From JBFLVQ01 sp040758525 (GTDB taxonomy: Bacteria > Acidobacteriota > Blastocatellia > Chloracidobacteriales > JADJPF01), in NCBI GenBank assembly GCA_040758525.1, contig JBFLVQ010000202.1:1-13615 (forward strand): DNA of 13,615 bases, given 5' to 3'. Position 1 is the stretch's first letter. Each line of letters opens with the position of its first letter. Of the stretch, positions 1 through 7,700 are shown piece after piece. The notes under the pieces were generated by a model. The model saw nothing but the letters and a program-made list of their open reading frames with translations, was not told the origin of the DNA and made no database searches. The position numbers and the translations under genes are program-made.

Positions 1-3000
1 TCAAGTGGCAAAATATTAGACCGATCGGCACAATTCGTGGTGAACAACAGTTTATCGTGGAAAAGCGTAAAAAGATCGCTGTTGATCCAGAGAAGTTTAA
101 TGAGAATGTCTACAAGAATGCCACCTACACAGTGCTCTCTGCAAACAAACGCTATGTATTTAATGATCCACATATGAGCGAGCAGATTGAGCAATGTCAG
201 ACTAAGGTCCATAACATTATCACGGATTTCGTCGATCTAGTGAAGGATAAGCAACTAAAGAAAGAGATCTTACTTGCTAATGAGTCGGACCGTTATAACT
301 CTTATGAGAATAAAGAGCCTTTTAAGATTGAGACCTACCTTACACAACTTGCCGACCTTAGCATTGCGCTCTTTAATGATGACTTTCTTTACCAGAGTGT
401 ACGTATCTTTGAGTTGATTCGCCAGTTGAGTGTAGAGTATAGCGTTAATCTGGTCGATCTAGCGCAATTCCAGAATAAAGGAATGCTGCTTAATACGCAG
501 AAGATTGAGGAGTACGCTGGCACTGAATTAGAGCGACTACTGATCAAACAGATCATTAGACTCTTCTCCTGCTGGCACCCACAATGGCTGCTCAGTCATA
601 TGCAGGTAGAAGATAATCGACGTGTGCGTCGAGCTTTGCTCAAAGTGATCGAGTGCTATGGTAAGGAGATCTATGGACTGTTAGTGACAGAACTCTCCAC
701 TAATGCACGCCAGTTACCTTGGTACTATGCACGCAATCTGATCTCTTTGCTAGGTCGTGTAACTTGTGACAACGAGCAGATGAAGAATGAGGTTGTCGAA
801 CTGCTCAATGGTTATTGGCAACGAGGTACACAACGTCAACTTGTCTATCAGATCATCAGCACACTTGGCTTTATTGGTACAGAGCGAGCCTGTGAGCGAT
901 TGGTGGCGCGACTACGTCAGTATGAGTCACAAAAAGATCGTGCTTCACTAGACCTATGCCAAAAGATCCTGCTAGCACTACTCGATACAGAATTGGATAG
1001 CGCCTTAGAAGCGGTCATTGAGTTCTATCAGAAGAACAATCAGCTTGGTCAATTGATTGATAAGTTTAATAAGATCTATCTCTCGGATCGCATTATACAA
1101 CTGATTGCTGGTAAGATTCAGAAAGAGACACAACGTCTCAAATACTCCTTCTCACTACTTGGTGATACAGAGACTGCCATTGAACTGCTACGGCTTGTCG
1201 CACATATGGGCAATGAACCAGTTAAGGCACTCTGTCAGGAGATCATCAAAGTCCTGCCACATAAGCATCCATTAGTAGCCGAAGCAGAGCAGATACTGAC
1301 TTCTATACCTATGAGTTGTTACTGCGCTGAACGTACTTTGCAGAAGCTTGCGATTGTAAAGAATTTGCCTAAAATGCTTTGTCAAATTGCCGAGGCAGGT
1401 ATTTCCGGTCGGCTGATGGTGCGGACTGTACAAGGTATTGAGGCTAGACTCGATTTTGAGCGAGGAGAAATTTTACGTGCAGAGATTCCCGCTCTAAACA
1501 TCGAGCAAGCGGAGGCGTTTTACTGGACTTTCTTACTTGAGCCACGTGAGGTTGAGAGTCTCTATTGCAATATTGCGGTTCGACCGGCACAGAGTGAGTT
1601 TCACAGTACCTATCCTATTGAGACATTAATCTGTGAGGGACTGTTAGAACGTGGGGAAATGTTGCAGATTGGCAAGTATATCTCACCAGAAGCGTGTTAT
1701 GGTCAACGTCCAGTGACTAGCTACTATACCGATTTTGAGAAATATAGTAGTAGACCAGCGCAATACCAGGCAGTTTGGAATGCACTTGCTAATAATGTTG
1801 ATGTCGCTGCGTTAGAAAAGCTTACACATCTACCTAAGCATACCATCTACAAAATACTTTTCCATTTCCTTAAGCAGAACATGCTGATCATAGATGGACG
1901 CCAACAGCAGCAGAAGGAGTTGAATATCGAAGAGGGGTTGGCGATGCTAGAAATAAACCTACAACGTATCCAGCGTAGTCCAGTAGTGTTTGGCTACTAC
2001 AAAACTTCAGCCGAGATCTGTGCTGATCTAATGCGCGAAAGTAGTGATGACGTCTTCTGTTTTACATTTGATGTACTACGTAAATGTTTTCTTCGTCACC
2101 ATCAGGAACATGTTGTTCTTGCTCCTAAGAATTTTGATAGCTGTTTCCGAGTAATTGCACTGGCAGAAAACTACCTAAAAGGGCGTGGCCCACAAGAGCG
2201 TGACTCACTACTAAACTGTGTACGCCTCTCCTTTGAAGAGGATTATATACAAGCGCCTAGCGAAGCCGAGGATGAGACGGCAATCCCGGTCACGGTATTG
2301 GAGAAGATTGAGAATATAGACCAGGCCAATGATCCTCTCGATCCAGTCGTTAATAATATTGATCAAGCCACAGTTGATGAAGTCTGGTACTCATTAGAGA
2401 CTGACCTAAAGAACATTGATGCAGGCGCCGACTTTACTGCAGGACGTGCGATCGTTACTGCAGAGGATCGTATACGTGAGATGTTTGATAATATTGCTAT
2501 CTCCTCAGTAAAACCATTTAAAGATTTTATTCGTGAACTCTACCATAACTGGAAAGCTGGGCGAGCCACTTCACTAAAATGGATCGAGTTGATCGAACCT
2601 GTTATCACACTGCTTTCCAGTTCTGCTGCCAAGATGGGCTATCAACAGATCGCAGAAGTAATGATAGGACTACAACAGACCATTAAACAGCAGAAGCAGC
2701 TTGCCAAGACGGCTGGCCATACTACTTTTGGTGAAGAGATTGCACAACAGATCAGTGTTAGTTATCTGAAATTATGTGAACTACAACCAAAGACTTTTGC
2801 TCTGGTAATGACTGATGAAGATCTTGCGCAACGTAAAGAGATTCTGCTTGTTAAATTGATCCTCAAACAACTGCCTGAGGTAACAGAAAGGGTTGTCAAT
2901 AAATTCCTCTTCCTGGGTCTTAATACCTTTGATAAGTTTATGGATGCGCGTCCTGATAAGATTGCTGCTCAGATTGATATCTCTAAAGATCTTGCCGAGC

Positions 3001-3359
3001 AGATCTGTATGAAGTTCTATCAATATCGAAATATCTACTATCAGGATGGTGATCCCGATTATCAACAGAAGTTTTTTGCTATGTTTGAACTCAATCTACG
3101 TATGCTTAAAGAATTGCATGCAGATGTAGAGGCGTTTGTACTTGCCGAACAGACTGGCGATCTATCTGTACAAGAGCGTAAAGAGAGTCTACGGCTAGAA
3201 CGTCAGCGTACACTCTGGTCGCTCTTTATTCTCTTATGTATACGCGAGGAATACAATCTCGTAGAACTTATCCAGCAGTCCGTCTTTGATGTACGTATAC
3301 AGTTGTTTGATGACTATCTTAGCAAGCTAGCTGCTATGCCTATGGCTTGCCAAGTTTAG
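1..3359 (+). CDS. Giant HEAT-like / DUF4388 (PATAN-type) helical protein, 5'-partial
   Basis: The frame is open from base 3 through the left edge, and the residues before GTG57 read like ordinary protein (KWQNIRPIGTIRGEQF). No Shine-Dalgarno precedes GTG57, so the true start lies outside the window. The N-terminal 450 or so visible residues are helical and look like HEAT/ARM-type repeats (about bases 540-1300). Around 1350-1720 is a DUF4388-like segment: GISGRLMV, then LDFERGEILRAEIP, then EAFYWTFL, the usual 'GxL...F..G.I..A...EAfy..L' pattern. Around 1780-1900 a winged-helix-like stretch follows (VAALEKLTHLPKHTIYKIL). Near 2895-3030 the segment FLFLGLNTFDKFMDARPDKI...AEQICMKF resembles a helix-hairpin-helix. 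There are no membrane segments. DUF4388 proteins often sit in bacterial signalling and regulatory contexts, but the exact role here is unknown. The gene converges on the protease gene, leaving 18 bp between stops. Coding is certain, the DUF4388 match likely, and the HhH and wHTH readings tentative. Confidence 0.85.
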   Translation, partial: KWQNIRPIGTIRGEQQFIVEKRKKIAVDPEKFNENVYKNATYTVLSANKRYVFNDPHMSEQIEQCQTKVHNIITDFVDLVKDKQLKKEILLANESDRYNSYENKEPFKIETYLTQLADLSIALFNDDFLYQSVRIFELIRQLSVEYSVNLVDLAQFQNKGMLLNTQKIEEYAGTELERLLIKQIIRLFSCWHPQWLLSHMQVEDNRRVRRALLKVIECYGKEIYGLLVTELSTNARQLPWYYARNLISLLGRVTCDNEQMKNEVVELLNGYWQRGTQRQLVYQIISTLGFIGTERACERLVARLRQYESQKDRASLDLCQKILLALLDTELDSALEAVIEFYQKNNQLGQLIDKFNKIYLSDRIIQLIAGKIQKETQRLKYSFSLLGDTETAIELLRLVAHMGNEPVKALCQEIIKVLPHKHPLVAEAEQILTSIPMSCYCAERTLQKLAIVKNLPKMLCQIAEAGISGRLMVRTVQGIEARLDFERGEILRAEIPALNIEQAEAFYWTFLLEPREVESLYCNIAVRPAQSEFHSTYPIETLICEGLLERGEMLQIGKYISPEACYGQRPVTSYYTDFEKYSSRPAQYQAVWNALANNVDVAALEKLTHLPKHTIYKILFHFLKQNMLIIDGRQQQQKELNIEEGLAMLEINLQRIQRSPVVFGYYKTSAEICADLMRESSDDVFCFTFDVLRKCFLRHHQEHVVLAPKNFDSCFRVIALAENYLKGRGPQERDSLLNCVRLSFEEDYIQAPSEAEDETAIPVTVLEKIENIDQANDPLDPVVNNIDQATVDEVWYSLETDLKNIDAGADFTAGRAIVTAEDRIREMFDNIAISSVKPFKDFIRELYHNWKAGRATSLKWIELIEPVITLLSSSAAKMGYQQIAEVMIGLQQTIKQQKQLAKTAGHTTFGEEIAQQISVSYLKLCELQPKTFALVMTDEDLAQRKEILLVKLILKQLPEVTERVVNKFLFLGLNTFDKFMDARPDKIAAQIDISKDLAEQICMKFYQYRNIYYQDGDPDYQQKFFAMFELNLRMLKELHADVEAFVLAEQTGDLSVQERKESLRLERQRTLWSLFILLCIREEYNLVELIQQSVFDVRIQLFDDYLSKLAAMPMACQV

Positions 3360-3377
3360 ATTATCCAAATCGATCTA

Positions 3378-4853
3378 TTAAAGCCGAATTGCCGTAATAA
3401 AGTAGGGCTGATTACCGCCACGGTCACCTAGCACACGTAGCAGTACCACTTCGCCATCCTTGGTATTATTTATCATCTGTTCGAAATCAGTGACGGATTT
3501 GATTGGTGTACGGTTAATCTCGGTAATAATAAAGCCACGTTGTAATCCAGCTTCAGCGGCTGAGCTAAGTGGATCGATCTCAGCAATAACCACGCCCGAG
3601 AGCTTATCTGGATTGCCACCTACCCGTAATACCCTCTCAGTGGCAAAACTCTTATCCTGGACAGAAAAGCCTGTACGGCCAAGACTGGTCTTCTTAATAT
3701 TCTTCTGTTTGGGAAGGCTAGTAGAGACTTTGAGATCTTCACGTTCAGTAAGCTGTGCAAGCACACGCCGGTGTGCGCCATTGCGAATGAATTCAATCTC
3801 AACATCCTGTCCAGGAGGGGTCTCAGCAATAAGATGATAAAGAGTATCTTTATCGATTACTGGCTGAGCATTAAATTTCACAATCACATCATATACTTCC
3901 AGTCCAGCTTTGGCAGCAGCAGAATCGGCTGTCACATAGGTGACGAGCGCGCCTGCTGTTGATGGTAGGCCAAGCGCATCACGCACCTCATTATTGATTG
4001 TATCTGGCTGCACTCCCAAAAAGCCACGTACAACACGGCCAACCCGTTTTAGCTGTGTAACAATATGTTTTACTTGATTGGATGGGATTGCAAAACTGAT
4101 ACCATTAGCATCAGCACGCACAACTGTGTTAATACCGATCAATTCACCAGCCATATTGAGGAGCGGTCCACCAGAGTTACCTACATTAATAGCAGCATCG
4201 GTTTGGATATAATTTTCATAAAGTGTGTTGAAGACCTTGCGTCCCTTGGCGCTAACAATCCCAGTAGTAACACTACGATCATAGGAGTATGGGTTACCGA
4301 TTGCGACGACAGGTTCGCCAACACGTAATTGTTGTGAATCGCCAATTGGCAACACCACGAGCGCAGTAGGCGGCTCGATCTTAAGTAGAGCAATATCCGT
4401 GATCTTATCACTACCAATAAGTTGAGCGGGTAGTTCTGTATCATCAATCAAGCGTACACGTATCTGATCGGCCTGATCAATGACATGCTGATTAGTAACG
4501 ATATAGCCGGCTTGATCTATGATGCAGCCTGTACCTATACCACGACTACGCCGGTCACGGTCAACATCAGGGTGGCCCTCTGGTAGAGCCGTCTCTTCCT
4601 CATCAGGCCGTGTACGTACAATATGAGTGGCAGTGACACGCACCACGGCTGGATTGGCGCGCTCAAAGACTGCACTGGCAGATGTAGTATAAGCTGGTAG
4701 GGGCTGGTAAGCCCCAGCAAACTTTAGATCTGCCATTACGGCACGTACTGTCCTCGCTTTCGGATAGAGCATGTTAAGTAGGCTGATTGTCGAGAGGAAA
4801 CCGACAACTAACACTGCCATCATTGCCGATAGAGGACGTAGAAATTGTTTCAT
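3378..4853 (-). CDS. htrA: HtrA/DegQ-type serine protease, membrane-anchored, two PDZ domains
   Basis: This is a 491-residue trypsin-fold protease with the DegP/DegQ/DegS architecture. It would degrade or refold damaged proteins in the periplasm. Residues 8-29 form a hydrophobic segment (uncleaved anchor or signal peptide), followed by a linker. The protease domain shows His123 (TNQHV), Asp153 (TDIALL) and Ser227 (GNSGGP), so the triad is intact. PDZ1 lies at about 279-368 (begins LGVQP) and PDZ2 at about 392-491. I chose ATG at 4853 because GGGAG precedes it by 5 nt and because the hydrophobic segment then sits at the terminus. An upstream in-frame start at 4889 would add 12 unlikely residues. 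It has its own promoter (TTGACA box) in the intergenic region shared with the divergent response-regulator gene, which suggests control by that two-component system. The family call is very secure. Which of several Deg paralogues it represents is not resolvable. Confidence 0.95.
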   Translation of the reverse strand: MKQFLRPLSAMMAVLVVGFLSTISLLNMLYPKARTVRAVMADLKFAGAYQPLPAYTTSASAVFERANPAVVRVTATHIVRTRPDEEETALPEGHPDVDRDRRSRGIGTGCIIDQAGYIVTNQHVIDQADQIRVRLIDDTELPAQLIGSDKITDIALLKIEPPTALVVLPIGDSQQLRVGEPVVAIGNPYSYDRSVTTGIVSAKGRKVFNTLYENYIQTDAAINVGNSGGPLLNMAGELIGINTVVRADANGISFAIPSNQVKHIVTQLKRVGRVVRGFLGVQPDTINNEVRDALGLPSTAGALVTYVTADSAAAKAGLEVYDVIVKFNAQPVIDKDTLYHLIAETPPGQDVEIEFIRNGAHRRVLAQLTEREDLKVSTSLPKQKNIKKTSLGRTGFSVQDKSFATERVLRVGGNPDKLSGVVIAEIDPLSSAAEAGLQRGFIITEINRTPIKSVTDFEQMINNTKDGEVVLLRVLGDRGGNQPYFITAIRL

Positions 4854-4868
4854 ACCTTCTCCCAAATA

Positions 4869-4880
4869 TTTCGTACGAAA
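4869..4880. promoter_or_regulatory. 12-bp perfect palindrome in the htrA leader
   Basis: TTTCGTACGAAA is a perfect dyad 15 nt upstream of the htrA-like start codon, between the predicted promoter and the Shine-Dalgarno. It could be an operator or simply chance. No binding protein can be named from the sequence. Confidence 0.3.
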
Positions 4881-4916
4881 GGTAAGCAAGGTGAGCGGTC
4901 AACAGGCGCTCGATGC

Positions 4917-4946
4917 AATTTAGCATAGCCTGTAAAAGGGTGTCAA
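4917..4946 (-). promoter_or_regulatory. Sigma70-type promoter of the htrA-like gene
   Basis: On the minus strand a perfect TTGACA (4946-4941) is followed after 18 bp by TAAATT (4922-4917), with TG one base before the -10 as in extended -10 promoters. The -10 is exactly flanked by inverted ATGC/GCAT arms (4913-4926), a possible small operator. The predicted transcript start is near 4910, giving a leader of about 57 nt. Confidence 0.6.
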
Positions 4947-4997
4947 ACTCGGTGCTAACTGCTACACAAGAGTGGCCAAGATAACCTAAACTGAGAT

Positions 4998-5027
4998 TTG
5001 CGTGTCCCAGAAAATCTGCTCTATACT
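4998..5027 (+). promoter_or_regulatory. Probable promoter of the response regulator-kinase-yqeY operon
   Basis: TATACT (5022-5027) matches the -10 consensus at 5 of 6 positions. A poor -35 (TTGCGT, 4998-5003) lies 18 bp upstream. A weak -35 with a good -10 is typical of promoters needing an activator, which would fit autoregulation by the encoded regulator. That last step is inference. Confidence 0.45.
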
Positions 5028-5042
5028 ATTTCAAATATAGAG
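5019..5042. promoter_or_regulatory. Inverted repeat CTCTATA-N10-TATAGAG over the operon start
   Basis: Perfect 7-bp arms (5019-5025 and 5036-5042) are separated by 10 bp. The element covers the -10 box and the likely transcript start, and its right end touches the purine-rich AGGAAAGGA. A dimeric repressor or a 5' RNA hairpin could use it. Function is not shown by the sequence alone. Confidence 0.35.
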
Positions 5043-5056
5043 GAAAGGATATTTTC

Positions 5057-5095
5057 GTGGCAAACGGCTATGCGTGTATTGATTGTCGAAGATGA
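5057..5095 (+). CDS. Possible 12-residue leader peptide overlapping the regulator start
   Basis: GTG5057 lies 7 nt after AGGAAAGGA (5041-5049) and opens a 12-codon frame (VANGYACIDCRR) that stops at 5093-5095, inside the regulator gene. The good Shine-Dalgarno otherwise has no well-spaced start, so the tiny ORF could feed ribosomes to ATG5070 by coupling. It may equally be accidental. Confidence 0.25.
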   Translation: MANGYACIDCRR

Positions 5096-5744
5096 GACGA
5101 AAATGGCTGCCTTACTCAAGCGCGGATTGGAAGAAGAGGGAATGGCGGTAGATATCGCGCCAGACGGCGAACAGGGTTATTATGCCGCTCAGTCGAGTCC
5201 TTACGATCTGCTTATTCTCGACATTACCCTGCCGGATATGAATGGTATAGAGTTATGCCGCCGATTACGTGGGGAAAATTTAGCTGCACCGGTGTTAATG
5301 CTGACAGCACGCGATGATGTTGAGACTAAGGTACGTGGGCTAGATTCCGGTGCCGATGACTATCTTACTAAGCCATTCGCTTTTGCCGAATTGCTTGCGC
5401 GTATACGTGCGTTACTGCGGCGCAACCGTGGTGAAGTTATGATGCAGTTACAGGTAGGAGATCTAACACTTGATCCGGTATCACGCAGTGTGACACGAGC
5501 TGGCCGCCAAATCTCCCTTACCGCTAAGGAGTATGGCTTATTAGAGTGTTTTATGAGACACCCTAATCAGGTACTTTCGCGTACGGTACTCTCCGAGAAG
5601 GTTTGGGATGAGACATTTGATACCTTTACCAATGTCATCGATGTCTATATCAACTATCTACGCAACAAGATTGATCGAGATTTTGAGATAAAGTTAATCC
5701 ATACCGTACGTGGTGCTGGCTACGTGATGAAGACTCCTTCATAA
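5070..5744 (+). CDS. OmpR/PhoB-family response regulator
   Basis: This 224-residue DNA-binding regulator receives phosphate from the adjacent histidine kinase. The receiver domain (about 1-115) has the acidic pair at Glu7/Asp8 in VEDE, phospho-acceptor Asp51 (LILDITLP), Thr79 (MLTARD) and Lys101 (TKPF). The C-terminal winged helix (about 125-222) ends with the family's HTVRGAGYVM motif. I chose ATG5070 because MRVLIVEDE is the canonical receiver beginning; a longer reading from 4998 would add 24 residues overlapping the predicted promoter. The start has no close Shine-Dalgarno: the nearest one, AGGAAAGGA, is 20 nt upstream and better placed for GTG5057 in another frame. The gene is divergent from the HtrA-type protease and followed after 19 bp by the sensor kinase. 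Its target genes are not known from sequence, but the divergent protease is the obvious candidate. Confidence 0.95.
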   Translation: MRVLIVEDETKMAALLKRGLEEEGMAVDIAPDGEQGYYAAQSSPYDLLILDITLPDMNGIELCRRLRGENLAAPVLMLTARDDVETKVRGLDSGADDYLTKPFAFAELLARIRALLRRNRGEVMMQLQVGDLTLDPVSRSVTRAGRQISLTAKEYGLLECFMRHPNQVLSRTVLSEKVWDETFDTFTNVIDVYINYLRNKIDRDFEIKLIHTVRGAGYVMKTPS

Positions 5745-5763
5745 CAATGAATGTAGGTTTTTA

Positions 5764-7158
5764 ATGTTGTCACTACGTGCTAAGTTGACACTCTGGTATC
5801 TAGCATTAGTGTCGCTCGTGCTAGTCATTTTTGGCATGGCAATCTACTTCTACCTCTCTTACAGCCTATTGCGCATTATTGATGTATCACTGCTTGGGCA
5901 GGCTGAATTATTAGCACGCAACTACCCTGCCAATAATCAGGCAGGAAATGGCGAAAAGCCACAATCCAGCCATAGCACAACTACCCATGTCGTGCCACAA
6001 TTTGTCCAGTTTGTAGAGCCCAATGGTGAAGTAGTTGATGAAATAACCGATGCTAATGGGCACTCACTACCACTTATGCGCGAAATGCTTACTGCGGCAG
6101 GACCGCGCTTAGACACACTCACGATCGGTAGCACAGAACAGGTACGTGTTGCCACTTGGCCACTACATTCTGCCGATGGTGATATAGAGCTATATATTCG
6201 TGTAGGCCAGTCGCTATTAGATCTACAACAGGCTCAGCAAAGATTATTGCGCCTGCTGGGAGTCTCTTTACCACTGGCATTGGTATTAGCCAGTATGGGT
6301 GGGCTATGGCTGGCGGAAAAGGCGCTACGTCCGGTCGAGCAGGTTTCTCAAGCAGCAAGACAGATAGGTGCAAGTAACCTCAAGGAGCGTGTTGCCGTAC
6401 CCAAAGCTGGTGATGAGATCAGTCGATTGGCTTCACTCTTTAATGAGATGATTGAACGCTTAGAACGGGCATTTGAGCGAGAGCGCCGCTTTACCGCAGA
6501 TGCCTCTCACGAGTTGCGCACGCCACTTGCCATATTGAGAGGTGAGATTGAGATTGCGCTACGTAAAGAGCGTACATCTGAACAATATAAAGAAGTGCTG
6601 AGCGCTTCGTTGGAGGAGATTGTGCGTCTCTCCAAGTTGGTGGATGATCTGCTTACCCTAGCACGTTCCGAGAGTGGCGAATTAGTGCTTGAGCGTGCTG
6701 AAGTACAACTGGATCAATTGGCAGTTGAGATCTGCCAGTATGTAGCGCCGCTTGCCGAGGCCAAGGGTCTGGCACTCGAATATACACCACCATCATATCC
6801 AATTAAGCTGATCGGTGATGCACGACGCTTACGTCAGTTGCTCCTCAACCTGCTTGACAATGCTATTAAATACACACCTGCAGGCGGTCAGGTACACCTG
6901 CGAGTGGAAGAGAACGCAGCCAATGTGGGAATAGAGATCGAGGACAATGGTTATGGTATTCCTGCCGAAGAGCAACCACTCATTTTTGAGCGGTTCTACC
7001 GACGCAAGCATACTAATACTGCAGAGACAGGCGGATTTGGCTTAGGGTTGGCAATCTGCAAATGGATTGCCGAAGCACATGGTGGCCAGCTTGCTGTTAT
7101 TAGCGAGCCAGGTCGTGGCAGCCAATTTCGCGCTTCTTTCCCCCGTACTGTCTGCTGA
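5764..7158 (+). CDS. Sensor histidine kinase of the OmpR-linked class (HAMP-HisKA-HATPase)
   Basis: This is a 464-residue inner-membrane kinase, the partner of the regulator just upstream. Transmembrane segments at about 10-32 and 163-184 enclose a sensory region of roughly 130 residues with no recognisable ligand-binding fold. A HAMP linker follows (about 185-237), then HisKA with phospho-accepting His249 (ASHELRTPL). The ATPase domain has the N box (Asn362/Asn366 in LLNLLDNAIKY), the G1 box (DNGYGIP, 394-400), Phe408 (FERFYR) and the G2 box (GFGLGLA, 424-430). All catalytic motifs are intact. The start at 5764 has only a modest TAGGT about 6 nt upstream, so translation may be coupled to the regulator 19 bp away. 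The signal sensed is unknown. The neighbouring protease suggests misfolded envelope protein or membrane stress, by analogy with CpxA, CssS and MprB systems. Confidence 0.95.
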   Translation: MLSLRAKLTLWYLALVSLVLVIFGMAIYFYLSYSLLRIIDVSLLGQAELLARNYPANNQAGNGEKPQSSHSTTTHVVPQFVQFVEPNGEVVDEITDANGHSLPLMREMLTAAGPRLDTLTIGSTEQVRVATWPLHSADGDIELYIRVGQSLLDLQQAQQRLLRLLGVSLPLALVLASMGGLWLAEKALRPVEQVSQAARQIGASNLKERVAVPKAGDEISRLASLFNEMIERLERAFERERRFTADASHELRTPLAILRGEIEIALRKERTSEQYKEVLSASLEEIVRLSKLVDDLLTLARSESGELVLERAEVQLDQLAVEICQYVAPLAEAKGLALEYTPPSYPIKLIGDARRLRQLLLNLLDNAIKYTPAGGQVHLRVEENAANVGIEIEDNGYGIPAEEQPLIFERFYRRKHTNTAETGGFGLGLAICKWIAEAHGGQLAVISEPGRGSQFRASFPRTVC

Positions 7159-7176
7159 ATAATTAAGGAGAAAAGT

Positions 7177-7626
7177 ATGTCAATAGTGGAACAGATCGGA
7201 AAAGATATTATTCAAGCTATGAAATCAAAAGAGCAGTTGCGGCTCGATACCTTGCGTATGATGAAGACAGCGTTAAAGAATCGTGAGATCGATCTAGGCC
7301 ATTCACTTGATGATCCTGAAGCAATAAAGGTTCTTAACACTCTGGTCAAGCAGCGTCGTGAAGCCGCTGAGCAGTTTACCAAAGGTGGTCGTGCAGAGTT
7401 GGCGGATAAAGAATTAACCGAAGCTAAAATCATAGAGACTTACCTACCCGTTGCACTTAGTGAAGAAGAGATTCTCCAAGTTGTGCGAGAAACGATCGCC
7501 ACATTAGGCGCAACAAGCATCAAAGATATGGGCGCAGTGATGAAAGCAGTAATGGCCAAACTGGCTGGTCAATCAGTTGACGGTAAGATCGTTAATACAA
7601 TCGTACGACAGCAGTTAGGCGGTTAA
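7177..7626 (+). CDS. yqeY: GatB/YqeY-domain protein
   Basis: This 149-residue cytoplasmic helical protein spans the whole usual YqeY length. Family landmarks visible are KQRREAAEQF, GRAELADKELTEAKIIETYLP, the IKDMGAVMKAVMAK segment and the terminal DGKIVNTIVRQQL. The domain is related to the C-terminal part of the GatB amidotransferase subunit and is thought to bind tRNA-like RNA, but a stand-alone function is not firmly established. The start ATG7177 has a clear GGAG 6 nt upstream. It lies 18 bp behind the histidine-kinase stop with no terminator between, so it is probably cotranscribed with the two-component system. That pairing is not a standard functional link. Confidence 0.92.
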   Translation: MSIVEQIGKDIIQAMKSKEQLRLDTLRMMKTALKNREIDLGHSLDDPEAIKVLNTLVKQRREAAEQFTKGGRAELADKELTEAKIIETYLPVALSEEEILQVVRETIATLGATSIKDMGAVMKAVMAKLAGQSVDGKIVNTIVRQQLGG

Positions 7627-7669
7627 TAACACTGCTAGCAAATCAATTTCTCTGGCGCTGGTATTACGA

Positions 7670-7675
7670 TATAAT
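7670..7675 (+). promoter_or_regulatory. Perfect -10 box upstream of the Ser/Thr kinase
   Basis: TATAAT lies 25 bp before the kinase start. The expected -35 position (7647-7652, TTTCTC) matches poorly, so an activator may be needed or readthrough from yqeY may add to expression. The short leader includes the run GGGGG (7691-7695) as ribosome-binding site, 5 nt before ATG7701. Confidence 0.45.
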
Positions 7676-7700
7676 TGGCTAATATTCTGCGGGGGTCTAC

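Noticed and set aside
57..59. GTG57 as the start of the large left-hand gene
   Set aside because: No ribosome-binding site precedes it and the same frame remains open and protein-like to the window edge, so the gene is 5'-partial.
2781..3065. 94-residue minus-strand ORF inside the large left-hand gene
   Set aside because: It is a shadow of the plus-strand frame with no ribosome-binding site and no recognisable protein features.
3343..3380. Terminator between the left-hand gene and the protease gene
   Set aside because: Only a 4-bp stem (TGGC/GCCA) is visible, without a T-run; termination in the 18-bp gap is not supported.
4854..4889. Longer protease start 12 codons upstream
   Set aside because: It would put charged residues ahead of the signal anchor and ignore the well-spaced GGGAG in front of ATG4853.
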